A DNA stretch of 64,000 nt from Chlorops oryzae (lineage: Eukaryota; Arthropoda; Insecta; Diptera; Chloropidae). The notes below the pieces were generated by a model. It was not told the DNA's origin, searched no databases, and saw only the letters and a program-made list of their open reading frames with translations. The position numbers were made by a program, and so were the translations under genes. The stretch lies in contig CM035807.1 in the NCBI GenBank assembly GCA_020466095.1, positions 79,938,351 to 80,002,350 of the forward strand, in the 5' to 3' direction. Positions 13,640 through 23,775 of the stretch are shown here, piece by piece (position 1 is the stretch's first letter; every line of letters begins with the position of its first letter).

Positions 13640-14205
13640 TCGCTGTGAGTTCCCAGCGTAAAATTTCATCCTGCATTACAATGTCATCAGTGATGTCATC
13701 GATGACATACAGGTGACATTGTCATGTATGACATATTGGAAGACATGTTATCGTGGAGGGATGCTGTTCATGTGCTTGAACCTCATTTGCTATTGAAATT
13801 TAAATAAGGTCTTAGCGTCAGTTGAACGTAAGCATGAAGTGGCGTAGATGATGAGTGCTCGACTCATAATCCGAAGATCGCGGGTTCGATCCCTGGCTGA
13901 GGCGAACAAAAATTGTTAAAAATAGATTTTTAAAAATTTTCGAAATATTCAAAGAGAGCGCAAAGAAGAGAGTTATCAAACTGGTTTCTATAAATTGACA
14001 TTTAAAGAGAAAAATAGCATTGTGCTGCTCTCAAATGCTTTTTTCGCTATCGCACCTCCTAGCATGACATTGTCACCGGTGAAATCACTGTGCAACTCCT
14101 GTACAAATGTCATGCCAGGCGTCCTACGAATTGTCACGCATGCCAGGGTGACAAGTCACCCTGACTTCACCGGTGATTTCAGGGCGACATTTCCCCGCAG
14201 GGTTA
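13640..14205. mobile_element. Possible MITE, TCCCAGCG-type ends, rich in small palindromes
   Basis: The left side (AGTTCCCAGCG) and the reverse complement of the right side (AGTAACCCTGCG) are loosely similar. The interior is rich in GTCATC/GATGAC and CACCGGTGAA palindromes that resemble the interior of the MITE at 2285-2748. A tRNA-like segment lies within it. The ends are too diverged for a firm boundary, so this is a tentative call. Confidence 0.35.
13833..13905 (+). repeat. tRNA-Met-like SINE head or tRNA pseudogene
   Basis: An A box (TGGCGTAGATGATGAG, from 13840) and a good B box (GGGTTCGATCCCT, 13882-13894) flank a CTCATAAT loop with a CAT anticodon at 13865-13867, as in elongator tRNA-Met. 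The acceptor stem does not pair and the anticodon stem has mismatches, so this is not a working tRNA. It most likely heads a SINE or is a retroposed tRNA copy. Confidence 0.65.
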
Positions 14206-14470
14206 CTCTGATTTGCATTGACGAAGTTTGTTTTTTACGCACACGAACGCAGCCGACCGGTTTTCGAACGAATCGGTAAACGTATACGTGTACGACTGCT
14301 GCGTCGGCAGAATTCGGTCTCTCAAGCACAAGTGCTAGAAAAATTGAAATTTGGCCGACACTGATATACACGTACGCACAAACATATGTTACTTTGCTTT
14401 TGATTCAAAAAGATAGACACAGTCGAGTGAATGAAATGCTTAGCAACGGACCCCATATGTACAAAAATAA

Positions 14471-15037
14471 ACAAGTAAGAAAGCTAAAGTCGGTCAAGCC
14501 TCTCTATTTGTGGGCGTGGCAGTGGGCGGGCCACAAAAATTTTTTTTCAACACCTTTCATTCGCCTTGGTAAAGCTATGTTGCGAATTTGAAGCTTCTAC
14601 GCCTTTTACTTCACAAGTTACGATAAACCTTATTTTTGGGCTTATTTGTGGGCGTGACTCGAAGAGGACGGCGTCCATTTTTTCCAGGATATGTCCCTAT
14701 TCGTAGTTTACCAGTACACCAAATTTCAATGGAATGTGTTGAGTGGTTCGCATTTTACTGAAAACACAATAAATTCATTTGTGGGCGTGGCAGTGGGCGT
14801 ATGCCTCCAATTTTTAATTAGGATCATGCTCGGATCCCGATATACATGTGTGCCAAATTTCGACTTCATTGGTTCAGCCGTTTCGGAGGAGATCCGACCA
14901 CGGACGGACGGACGGAAGGACGGACGGACAGACGGACATGTCTAAATCGTATATATATGTCTATATCTCCGGAGCTTAGTTCTGGCTGTTACAAGATTTG
15001 CACAAAACTAATATACCCCGCTTACGCTGGGTATAAA
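14471..15037 (+). mobile_element. Mini-me-like dispersed repeat, family B
   Basis: Begins ACAAGTAAGAAAGCTAAAG and ends CGCTGGGTATAAAA. Near its 3' part are a GACG/GACA tetranucleotide run (about 14896-14938), a short core and a TATATA tract. This is the arrangement described for dipteran mini-me elements, which are related to non-autonomous Helentron-type sequences. Phrases around GGGCGTGGCAGTGGGCG repeat inside. A second, longer copy lies inverted at 33068-34132. Frames through it are spurious. Confidence 0.7.
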
Positions 15038-16464
15038 AAGAAAAAATTTGGTATTGTATGAAAAGAAGAAATCAAGAATAGTTTTTTAAGATGAAATTTT
15101 CATTTTAATGAGAAAATTTTCGGAATATTTAAGTTTTTTTAGAGGTGTTCTCAATGAGATTCTATCGCCTTTGGGTACTGCCCATCACATACGAGAGCCA
15201 ATTAAAATATAATCTAATTTTCATCAATTCTCATAATTAAAACAATGAGGGAGGGCTACTAGATAGAGAGGGAGTTAAAAGTAGAGAAATAGAGAAACAG
15301 CCCGATCCTTGAGCAATATTTTATTTATGATTTGTGAGCTTGAACTTATTACTTTTTAAAAATTTCCCCATTTTCATTGTACCCATACTCAATTGGCAAT
15401 TTCATTCTTTCATCGGTAGGAATGTACCCCAAAACTGTGCTTTGTAAATTGATGATATGATGTTTGGTAACCATAATTCCTACTGTTTATCTCCTCCTCT
15501 CTTTGGACTCTATCTTCACTTTGGACTCAAGAGTTATTAACATTCAAATCACAAACACAAGTCCAAAACACTTGGAAGTGCCATAAATAAATATTTTATG
15601 ATTTAATTTGTCTTGTTAAACATAGGATATCTTTGAAGTGTTTTGGAAGAAAAGCAAAATGGCTGAATGAAATCCACTGAAATTTACTTGTTCATTTATT
15701 GCCATTCTTCAGTGTTTAGGTATATGTAAATAAATGTTAACGTGAATGATGTTTCAAGCACGTTTCAAGATCGTTAAGGACAAACGGAGAATCAATCGAA
15801 ATCGATTTGAAACATTTTATTTAGGAACTATATTTTATTGTTTATTGTTCTTCAGACTTTATTTGTTTAAAATATTAAAATATTTTTTGGAATATTTCCA
15901 GTGGCGTGTTCAGGGCGCAACCATTGCAAAGTTTCAAGCCTGACAGTAAATGGCTCAGCCATTACCCTTACACTACCCGTTCATATCCTTTTGCCCATGC
16001 TATGTCCTACTTACGTATTGCATGAAGAGTTGCTGGAAATTCAGGCTGGAATCTCCCAAGCAAGCCACTTAGTCAAAATTTGATTCTTTACGCTTCTCTA
16101 TTCGAGTTGCCTCCAAAAAAAGGTATAGTGCTAGCGCCCACGATTTCTCGTCTCCAAGATGTCTGATATGAAAAACAAAACTATGTGTTTATAGTCAGAA
16201 CAGATCTTATGATAACTGGACCCAAAAATAATTTTGCGATTTTTTCGGACAAAATGACGGCCGTTGAAAAATGATCCGAAAAATCGATTTCGGGTATATT
16301 TTTTTGTATTTCAGTTAAAAAAAAAAACTAGTAAAAAATTGATTTAAATCATGATTGCGGGTCAGACCATAATAGTGACAATTCTGCGTCGAATCCACTT
16401 TGTTTCATGAAAACCTGTTCAGTTGAACTGGAGAAATAAAAAAAAAATAATAAAAAAATTGGTT
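15038..16464. other. Non-coding DNA, one isolated hAT-end-like motif
   Basis: No gene found. CAGTGGCGTGTTCAGGG at about 15900 resembles a hAT terminal sequence, but no inverted partner with an 8-bp duplication was found nearby, so it may be a truncated end. From about 16200 the sequence grades into the repeat described in the next entry. Confidence 0.45.
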
Positions 16465-17220
16465 TTGAGATAAATGCGTTCAGAGTTTAAACCAACGCAA
16501 AAGTGACTCGCTTTAGCGCAGACCTTGATCGACAAAAATTGCCATATCTTCTTAGCTATTTCACCGAAAAAAAAAATGTATACGAAATCGTCATAATATT
16601 GATATTTTTCACTTACAAATGTGAGCCGATACGCAATATTATTAAAATTATACTACCTGTCGTATCAATTCTATACTTTTTATTTGTCAAGCTTGATACG
16701 AAAAAAAGTAAATTTGACATGAATGCATGACAATATTTGAAATGAAAAAATTTCAAATTGATACTAAAAAGGACAATTTGATAAGATTTATGAGATATTG
16801 ATACGCAAAATATAGTTTTGATACTGATCTAATATGGAAAAGATATTAAAATGTAATTTATCACCAGAATTGCACGGATATTGAAAATGTAGATTAATAC
16901 GAAAAATTGATACGCAAGTGTAAAACATTTCCGTATCAATTTGATGATATTCGTATCAGAGGAATATTAAAAAATATTAACTTGATATTATAAATATCAG
17001 TCTGATATTTTTTAATGCAAAATTGATATTTTTCAATTTATACGAGGATTGATACGGGTTTATCAATCTTCGGATCAGGCGGATTTTTTTCGGTGTTCGC
17101 ATTCAAAAAATCCTTTTAGCACGATATTCTCAAATATCCAATCTATATAAAAATGCCAAAAAAAAGTCGAACGATTTTTTGTCGAATGCGACAACCCTTA
17201 AAAAAGACTTTAGTTTAATA
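16465..17220 (+). repeat. Dispersed repeat R, interrupted copy
   Basis: The segments 16465-16561 and 17096-17190 together match 45408-45560 closely. They share words such as GTTTTGAGATAAAT, TTTAGCGCA, CTTTTAGCACGATATTCTC and AATATCCAATCT. The 534 bases between them are absent from the other copy, which shows they were inserted. The nature of repeat R itself is unknown. Confidence 0.75.
16562..17095. mobile_element. MITE with CACCGAAAAAAA ends
   Basis: Starts CACCGAAAAAAAAAATG, and its right end in reverse complement is CACCGAAAAAAATCCG. The same 16-base terminus begins the larger element at 55417. The interior is filled with variants of TTGATACGAAAA and TTGATATT in both orientations. The boundaries are confirmed by the uninterrupted repeat at 45395-45620. 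The apparent target duplication is two bases (TT). Non-autonomous, no ORF. Confidence 0.8.
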
Positions 17221-18136
17221 TCGATTGGTGTTCAGATTTAACTACGCGCTTCACTATGTAGCCCTCAAAACGAATTAATCCCTGATGCAGTTTTGTTTAT
17301 AATTTTTTCTCAAGTGGCTTTGATCCATTTACCTATACACAAAAGCATCTTACGTATTGTTGTCCAAAAAACCAATAAAAATCTTCTCTTTTCTCCGCAT
17401 TCGTGAGGCTTTCAGCTTTTGTTCCATTCATCCCCTTATCCAATTTTGTGAGCACAAATAGGATGATGGCAGAACTACTTAATAATTTCATGGTAATTTC
17501 CTTTTAATTTTCTGCTGTTCGTCATTTTTAATTTCGGTAGCACCTTATAACGTATTCTTGTCTAACATCAAATTAACGGCTACTCAAACGAAACTGAGAT
17601 TAAAATGAGAAATCAAAAAAATTAATTTCGATGTTCTTTCTGTTTTGCATAATAATGAGATTCGCTTCAAATTTACCATGCCAGATTAAGGCCGTCCGGT
17701 ATACCTCCCGAAGACATCGCTGTTTTCACTCATGGAACGCCTTACTAATTTGCTTGTTTTTCGTAGAAATGAATGTCCTTGTTATTTTGTGATGAACTGT
17801 CTTTGAATGTTTTTTATTTAAAATGTTTTTTTTTATATTTTGTTCCCTATTTACCTTCTTTGAAAACAGAAAGAATATTAAACGAAATTCCAAAAAGAAT
17901 TACTTGAGAGCAATTTTAATCCCGAAGTGTGCAATAAAATTCCTTGGGTATTACTTTGATAAGTAAAAGAAATTGTTATTTCATTAAAAGCAACATTCAG
18001 CTTTTGTGTTGGTTTCATCTGCCAATTCTTTAATCTTTTCAATATTTTCCCAAGTGTTTTTCTTGCGCACTTTACTTTTGTAAAATATTTTCTTGCATCA
18101 GAGAGAACGCCCAAACATCAAAATAAAAACCTCAGA
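17221..18136. other. Non-coding DNA, nothing recognised
   Basis: Ordinary AT-rich sequence. The minus frame at 17878-18114 has no recognisable domain. Confidence 0.5.
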
Positions 18137-19223
18137 TTTTTATACCCGACACACTCTGTGCCGAGGGCGTATTGCGTTTGTGTGGTTGTGTGTAACACCT
18201 ATAAGATATGGGCGATAACCAGTCGAGATAGACCATACAAAATATATATAGAAATGATCAGCGTCACCAGGAGACCTAGCCATGCCCGCCCGTCTGTCTG
18301 TCTGTATACAGCTTTCTTATCGAAGGACTTGAGTTATCTTAAATAAATTTGGTATGTGCGTTCGCGGGGACATGAGTAAGAACAAGTTTGGGAATGGACC
18401 CGATCGGACCACTTTTAGGGGTACCTCCAATGCTAGGGTCTGTTATGAAAATCACTAAAACTGACCGGAGTTTTTCAAGATATTTTGATGAAATTTGATA
18501 TTTGAACATGTCAAATTAAAATAAAGTGATTTCTAAAAATTTGAAAAGTGGGCGTTTCAGAAGGGCGTTTTTCGAAAATAGTCCCCTACACCAGAAATTC
18601 AAATGGGATTTGAACAAAAGTTAGCACGTATGCTTCTTTTGTAACCATTAACATCATCCCCAAAAACTTTCTTGATCGCGCCATTATTAAAGGTACCTCC
18701 AATCTAGGGTCTGTCACAAAAATCGCAAAACTTCCTCAAAACCGGACTTTTTCAAAATATTTTAATGAAGTTTAAAATTTGAGCATATATCATATTATTG
18801 AAAATTATTCGAGCTTAACCGCATTGCACCTCCCGCCTGTGGGCGGACATGGCCATGTTTCGTCACTTCGCCACTCGTGACTCATCAGCGCCTTTGGGGT
18901 GCTAAGGAGTTTCAAATTTCTTGCACCTTATAAGTGAAGAATTTCAAAACCTAAGTATGTGCTAAGTATTTCATATTATTGAGCATATATTTAAACTTCC
19001 GAACAGAATTAAAAAAATCGAATAATTGAGCTTGGCAAAGGGGCGGTTTTCATAAAGAAATTGAACGCAAGTCGGTTTAAAGGCCCCTTTATTTCCTTAA
19101 AATTTCTAGAATATTTATTCTTTATGGTCCTGTTTTTTAGGTGCGTTTAAAAAATTATTTGATCATGTGTGTCTGTTTTGGGTATTTAATTGTCAGTCTC
19201 GCCTGACTAAAACACCCTTACTT
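18137..19223 (+). mobile_element. Mini-me-like dispersed repeat, family A, full copy
   Basis: Starts TTTTATACCCGACACAC and ends CACCCTTACTT. Just inside the start are ATATATATAG, the core GATCAGCGTCACCAGGAG and a GTCT run (CCGTCTGTCTGTCTG), the mini-me arrangement. It then continues with segments such as GGGGTACCTCCA and GGGTCTGT. The other copies at 54004-54890, 44812-45372 (inverted), 47120-47480 and 37830-38285 (degenerate) share this order. It is lengthened by a 190-bp nested insertion. Confidence 0.75.
18791..18980. mobile_element. 190-bp nested insertion with 10-bp target duplication
   Basis: GAGCATATAT occurs at 18781-18790 and again at 18981-18990, and the related copy of the host repeat at 54004-54890 lacks the intervening sequence. 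The insert itself begins CATATTATT and ends CATATTATT. Its middle is GC-richer than its surroundings (TCCCGCCTGTGGGCGG, CCACTCGTGACTCATC). A 10-bp duplication suggests retroposition of a short RNA, but no parent RNA was recognised. Confidence 0.6.
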
Positions 19224-19598
19224 TTTTATTTATATTTGAATTTAATGGATTTTAATGGTTTTCCAGAAAATCAGTGTTCTCAAACGATATCATTGGGCGT
19301 TAATGGTTTAAACACGTAGGGTTTTTGTCGATTATGTGTCTGTTTTATGTATTTTTGTCGATTCGATGCTTATGCGTTCGATTTACTGTGATTTACATTC
19401 AAAAAAAAAAACATAAAAGATTTTTTTTGCCCCTGGGATCTACAACTTCAGGATCTCGATATCGCAAAAATGACCACTTACTTCGAAAAATGACTTGCCG
19501 CACTTGAATCAGCGTAGTCGAATTAGGTTTACCCACTAGGACTACCCGTTGTTGAGATATCCGACTAGCAAAGTGTAACTATAATAATAATAATAATC

Positions 19599-19643
<45 letters not shown>

Positions 19644-20423
19644 TAATAATATCTAATAAAAATAATTATAATAGCAGTTTAAACGTAAGTTCCCTTGAGT
19701 TTTCTTTCCCAAACACTGTTCTTAATAAAATCAATTTTTAATTAAAAAAATTAATAATGGAAACAATAAAATGAGTGAAATGGAATTATACTTAATTCTG
19801 CAATTATATTATTAAAACTTTGCTTAATGCTTTTCAATCAGCCTTCACTTCAAAACTTTCAATTTCGAGCTTTCAATGAAAATGTAAATTATTTTTTGTT
19901 TCGTTTGCCCATCAGAAATGATACGAATGCCAATTCAAAAAATGCTTTCTACCTGAAAAAAAAAATGATGAAAAGTCATATGTAAATATTTTGAACTCTT
20001 CCATCATGCGATGAAATACGCATGAATAAACTTTGAAATTCATACGATTAAATATCAATCAACTATTTTCTTAATTCCATTGTTTCTCGCAGGCACTCAA
20101 GTTTTTTTTTACTCTCATAGCATCGCATGACCAATATGTGGATATTTTTTGTCAGTCGTTATCATAGCAAGTTTCATCGATATTTTTTCATTTATTTAAA
20201 TACCGAAAAACAAGTGATTTCACTTTAATTAATTTAAAATCGTGGAAGTAAGTCGGGATAATCCTTTTGGTGTTTTATTAAAATTTAAAGGAGGCTAGTG
20301 CACTAGCATGCTTCAATCTATCGACCTATTGGAATTTAGGCGATCAGATAAAAAAATTTATAGTTACAATTACTTGAAAATGAACTAATTAAGAATACAT
20401 TCATGAACTTTAATACAATATAT
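19224..20423. other. AT-rich non-coding DNA
   Basis: Contains the TAA microsatellite listed separately and otherwise nothing gene-like. Boundaries of any old repeats here could not be set. Confidence 0.5.
19580..19651. repeat. (TAA)n microsatellite
   Basis: About 24 units of TAA with a few interruptions (one CAT, one AAA). This is a simple trinucleotide repeat. Confidence 0.95.
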
Positions 20424-20425
20424 TA

Positions 20426-21690
20426 GGGTAGTAAAAAGAAACCCATTATTTTTGCATTAAATTGAGGGTTTATTTAAGATAGTTAGAATGACCCATTTAG
20501 GTCAAAATGCGCCGTTTTGTTCGATAACTTGTTGCCATTTTAAAGGTTTTTCAATATGCCTCTCTCATAGAAGCCCTCGTTCCTATTAGCAAAAAAATTG
20601 AGACAGTCGAATTTCAAAGCCTCTCTTGAAGCGAATGTTTCACCAGCAAAATTGTTCGCCATGGAAAACAGAGGTCATCACTTGGTGCCAGGTCCGGACT
20701 ATAAGGTGGATGCAGAAGATCCTCCCAACCAAACTCCCGGAGCTTTGGCGAGTCACTATCGATGTGTGTGGCCGGCGTTGTCCCTGATGGAACACAATTC
20801 CTCTCCTATTGGCCAAAGCTGGCCGCTTATGGGCGATTGCTTCCTTCAGACGGTCCAATTGTTGAAGTAGATTTCCGAGTTAAGAGTTTTGCCGTATGGG
20901 AGCAGCTCATAGTAGATAATTCCCTGCCAATACCACCAAACACACAGCAAAACCTTCCTGGCCGTCAATCCTGGCTTGGCCACCGTTTCCGCCGGTTCAC
21001 CGTGTTTCGACCACACCGTTTTCGCTTGACGTTGTCGTAAGTGACCCACTTTTCATCACCAGTCACCAACCGCTTCAGAAATGGGTCATTTTGTTGCGGT
21101 TCAGCAGCGATTCGCAGATGGAAATTCGGTCTATGAGGTTTTTTTTTGCGTTAAATCGTGTGGCCCCATACATCGAGCTTCTTTGTGTATCCAGCCTTAT
21201 TAAATGGTTCCAAACGGTTTTTTTGTGCAATCTTTAGCTCTTTTGCAATCGAAACAGTGCTAACATGACGGTCGGACTCGATAATTTCCATGATTTTATC
21301 GAATTTTTCGACAATTGGCCTTCCAGTGCGTGGTGCATCCTTGACATCGAAGTTACCGAACGGAATCGACGAAACCAAAATTGCGCATGATTGGCTGTTA
21401 CAGTATCAGGTCCATAAACGCTATTCACATTTTCAGCCGCCTGGCTTGCGTTTTCTCCCTTATCGAAGAAAAACTGTAAAATGTAGCGAATTTTCTCTTT
21501 GCTGATGTCCATCTTTGACAAGCTCTCAAACAAAACTGAATCAATCAATCAAAAAAGTGTCAAAAAAGCTTTTTTAGTAGGAATTGTCATCTTTCTAATG
21601 CCCCCTAGCGGAACACGATCGGACTTATACGACGCGAGATGCAGATAAATAACGCCATCTATTGGAAAAATGATTTCTTTTTACTACACC
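20426..21690 (-). mobile_element. Degraded mariner transposon
   Basis: The left end reads GGGTAGTAAAAAGAAAC and the right end in reverse complement GGTGTAGTAAAAAGAAAT. Both are flanked by TA (20424-20425 and 21691-21692). The length, 1265 bp, and the minus-strand transposase remnants fit a full-length mariner of the D,D34D class. It is a different lineage from the Himar1-like copy at 52121 and looks much older, with several frameshifts. Confidence 0.9.
20440..21512 (-). pseudogene. Mariner transposase pseudogene
   Basis: The protein would cut and paste its own element at TA sites in the nucleus. Fragments in at least three frames run from MDISKEKIRYILQ at 21512 (helix-turn-helix region), through a DAPRTGRPI segment near 21340, to the first catalytic motif TGDEKWVTYDN near 21040. 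GLTARKVLLCVWW lies near 20960, and HPPYSPDLAPSD near 20700 carries the third aspartate. The second catalytic motif is ruined: HQDNA-type sequence has become HQGQRRP near 20790 by a compensated insertion and deletion. The shifts near 21380, 21160 and 20750 mean that no protein can be made. The family resembles cecropia-type mariners; that subfamily name is my inference. Confidence 0.88.
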
Positions 21691-21716
21691 TAATATTAAA
21701 TCTGCATGTATTGAAT

Positions 21717-21875
21717 CTCTCCGTGGCGTAGTGCATAGCGATTACGCATAGCAATCCGAAGGCTGGAGTTCGAATTCTGTCGAAGGAGAAAAGAAGCTGG
21801 CTATAAGCTCCACTGGAACTTTTCCTTTTTATTATTTTGATATTTTATGTGGTCTTTTGGCTCTGTGTAGCGCTC
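21717..21875 (+). repeat. tRNA-derived SINE-like sequence
   Basis: An A box (TGGCGTAGTGCATAGCG, 21724-21740) and a B box (GAGTTCGAATTCT, 21766-21778) are spaced as in a tRNA. The ends show a partial CTCC/GGAG acceptor pairing. The T stem is poor, so it is not a functional tRNA. It resembles the tRNA-like head at 13833 and lies 27 bases beyond the dead mariner. The 3' limit is uncertain. Confidence 0.55.
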
Positions 21876-22207
21876 AATTAACTTGACAAAAACTTCGAAA
21901 TCACTCAAACACAAATTAAAATCATATCAATTTACAATAAACTAATTTTCAACTAATTTAAAAGATATGCAGATTCAGACAATTGACTTTGCCGTAGGAC
22001 ATCTCCATGTTAAAAGAGTTAGATTTCTCCATACTTCCAGAAAAATATGACCACATAAAATTTATAAGATCCCTTTTATGGAGAAATCTGCTTAAACTAT
22101 ATGAATAATTTGCTTTTTCCATAGATAAAACTCTTTAAATGCATAGAGAAAATCTTATTGAAATATTTTAATAGGTATCCTCATATTTTTCATTTGAATA
22201 TTTTATT
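21876..22207. other. Non-coding DNA, nothing recognised
   Basis: AT-rich, no frame or repeat pair noted. Confidence 0.5.
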
Positions 22208-22694
22208 TACTACGTTTATACGTATGCCTTATTCGCGAATAAGAATATCGCGAATAGCGAACTTTACCATATAAACGGTCTTATTCACGAATAGCTAATT
22301 CACGAAAGTTATTCGTGAATAGTGAGACTACTCGCGATAAACATGAGAGGTGATGCCACATTTTTTGCTGATTTCTCTCTTTTTGACTATCAGACAGCGC
22401 TTTTTTTTTAATTTGAGTTCAAAAATCTAACAAATAAGATGGAGAACGGAAAGGAATCCAACCGCTGCATATGGATAATACTTAAATAAGAGACTGGCAT
22501 TTTTTCATTTTTGAAAAACTAATTGGTAAAAGCATTCCTAATGCTATTAAATCATATGTTTTCCATGTGTGCTACCATTTCATTTCGTTTTGGCAGTCAG
22601 GTAGCGCTAAGACCAACTAATGTCGGTTGCCGTATAAACGGTGACTTCACTATACGCGATATTCGTGAATAAGGTCTAACGTATAAACGTAGTA
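22208..22694. mobile_element. MITE with TACTACGTTTATACG ends
   Basis: Sixteen-base inverted ends (TACTACGTTTATACGT; the right end is its reverse complement) are followed on both sides by TATTCGCGAATA-type repeats and ATAAACGG motifs. The flanks give ATT on both sides (22205-22207, 22695-22697); a TA reading two bases further in is also possible. Probably related to PIF/Harbinger or mariner MITEs; no ORF. Confidence 0.8.
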
Positions 22695-22697
22695 ATT

Positions 22698-23024
22698 ATT
22701 TCTGTTGAAGAATATGGAAAACTTCTTGATATAGTAAAATAATAAGGTGACCATATCAATGAAACTATATGACATTCTTATAAAAATTAAGTTTTGATAA
22801 GATATCCTTATTGAAAGAAACTCGCTTTAAGAATCATCATGGAAAAAGTTTAAGTTAATTGTCACTTTAAGTCAATCAGTTGTTCCATTAATTAAAAATT
22901 AGTTAAAATTCCTAAAGGGTATCATGTCAAACTAAAAAGGACATTTAAGAAGCTAGAGAGTGTGTGTTCTACTTTCAAGGATGATGGGTTTTAACTACAA
23001 AAAGTTAATTTCCATAAGCAATCA
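22698..23024. other. Non-coding DNA, nothing recognised
   Basis: Short AT-rich spacer between two MITEs. Confidence 0.5.
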
Positions 23025-23032
23025 CTGTAGAC

Positions 23033-23251
23033 CAGTGGTGTTCACGCAATACATCATTTGATGGCGTTCATTTCACACGTATTGCTTACGCTCTGTGTTC
23101 AGTCGGCACCAAAAGGCCGACGAAACAACATCGCGCGTATCTGTACAGCTTTTTTGTTTCACTGCGTAGATGAATTAATGCAAAAATTTTTTTTTCAGTG
23201 CTCGCTCTTTTCTCACTCACACAGTATCAGGGCCAATTTAGAACATCACTG
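23033..23251. mobile_element. hAT-like MITE, perfect 8-bp duplication
   Basis: Starts CAGTGGTGTTC and ends GAACATCACTG (one mismatch as inverted repeats). It is flanked by CTGTAGAC at 23025-23032 and 23252-23259. CAGTG ends and an 8-bp duplication are the hAT signature. The 219-bp element has no coding capacity; the frame running through it is incidental. Confidence 0.88.
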
Positions 23252-23496
23252 CTGTAGACAGTTTATCGAAGGTCTCTCTCCCGCTTTCGATCCATGCGTC
23301 TTTCGCAAAAAAAGAAAGAAAGAAGGAGCGGTCCTATCAGTGTGAAATTTGGTGTACGATGTTAAATTGCAAAGATATTTACAAAAATTGACCGAAATCG
23401 GTCCATCCCTTGGGGTACCACCATGGACCCTGAACTTGCGGTTTTGTACGGTAGCTTCAACTCAAACTCATCGGATTAAAATCAGACCTTGTTAGG

Positions 23497-23775
23497 ATGT
23501 TAGGTTAAGTTAGGTAAGGTTAGGTTAGGTTAGGTTATGATATTTTATGGATAGATGAGGTTAATTAAGGTGGTGTAAGTGTGGCTGCCACCATTAAGGA
23601 TGACACACTTAGGCCTCACATGGGCCCATTGTAATACCACGAATAATGGGAAAACAAAGAAAAAGAGGATCAGAAAAAACGACACAAACATCCATGACCT
23701 TAGCTCGGAGTTGAACCCAGAGCATCTCGCTTCTCAAGTTGGCATCTCAACCAACTACGGCACAGAGGCCAAGGT
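23497..23775 (-). repeat. tRNA-derived SINE with (AACCTA)n tail
   Basis: On the minus strand an A box (TGCCGTAGTTGGTTGAG, 23762-23746) and a B box (GGGTTCAACTCCG, 23718-23706) are followed by a body containing ATGTTTGTGTCGTTTTTTC. The 3' end is a run of AACCTA repeats (about 23541-23497). The same body motif follows a B box at 37996, so it is a family. The hexamer tail resembles but is not the TTAGG telomere repeat. Confidence 0.65.

Noticed and set aside
13579..13640. hAT MITE starting at CAGTGATGGCC
   Set aside because: No matching inverted end with an 8-bp duplication could be found downstream; at most a solo end.
13833..13905. Functional tRNA-Met gene
   Set aside because: The acceptor stem does not pair and the anticodon stem is mismatched, so only the promoter boxes and loop survive.
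15900..16090. hAT element starting at CAGTGGCGTGTTCAGGG
   Set aside because: No inverted partner or duplication seen; left as an isolated motif.
23500..23545. TTAGGT repeat as a telomere remnant
   Set aside because: The unit is six bases, not the insect TTAGG; the tract is short and sits at the tail of a SINE-like sequence.
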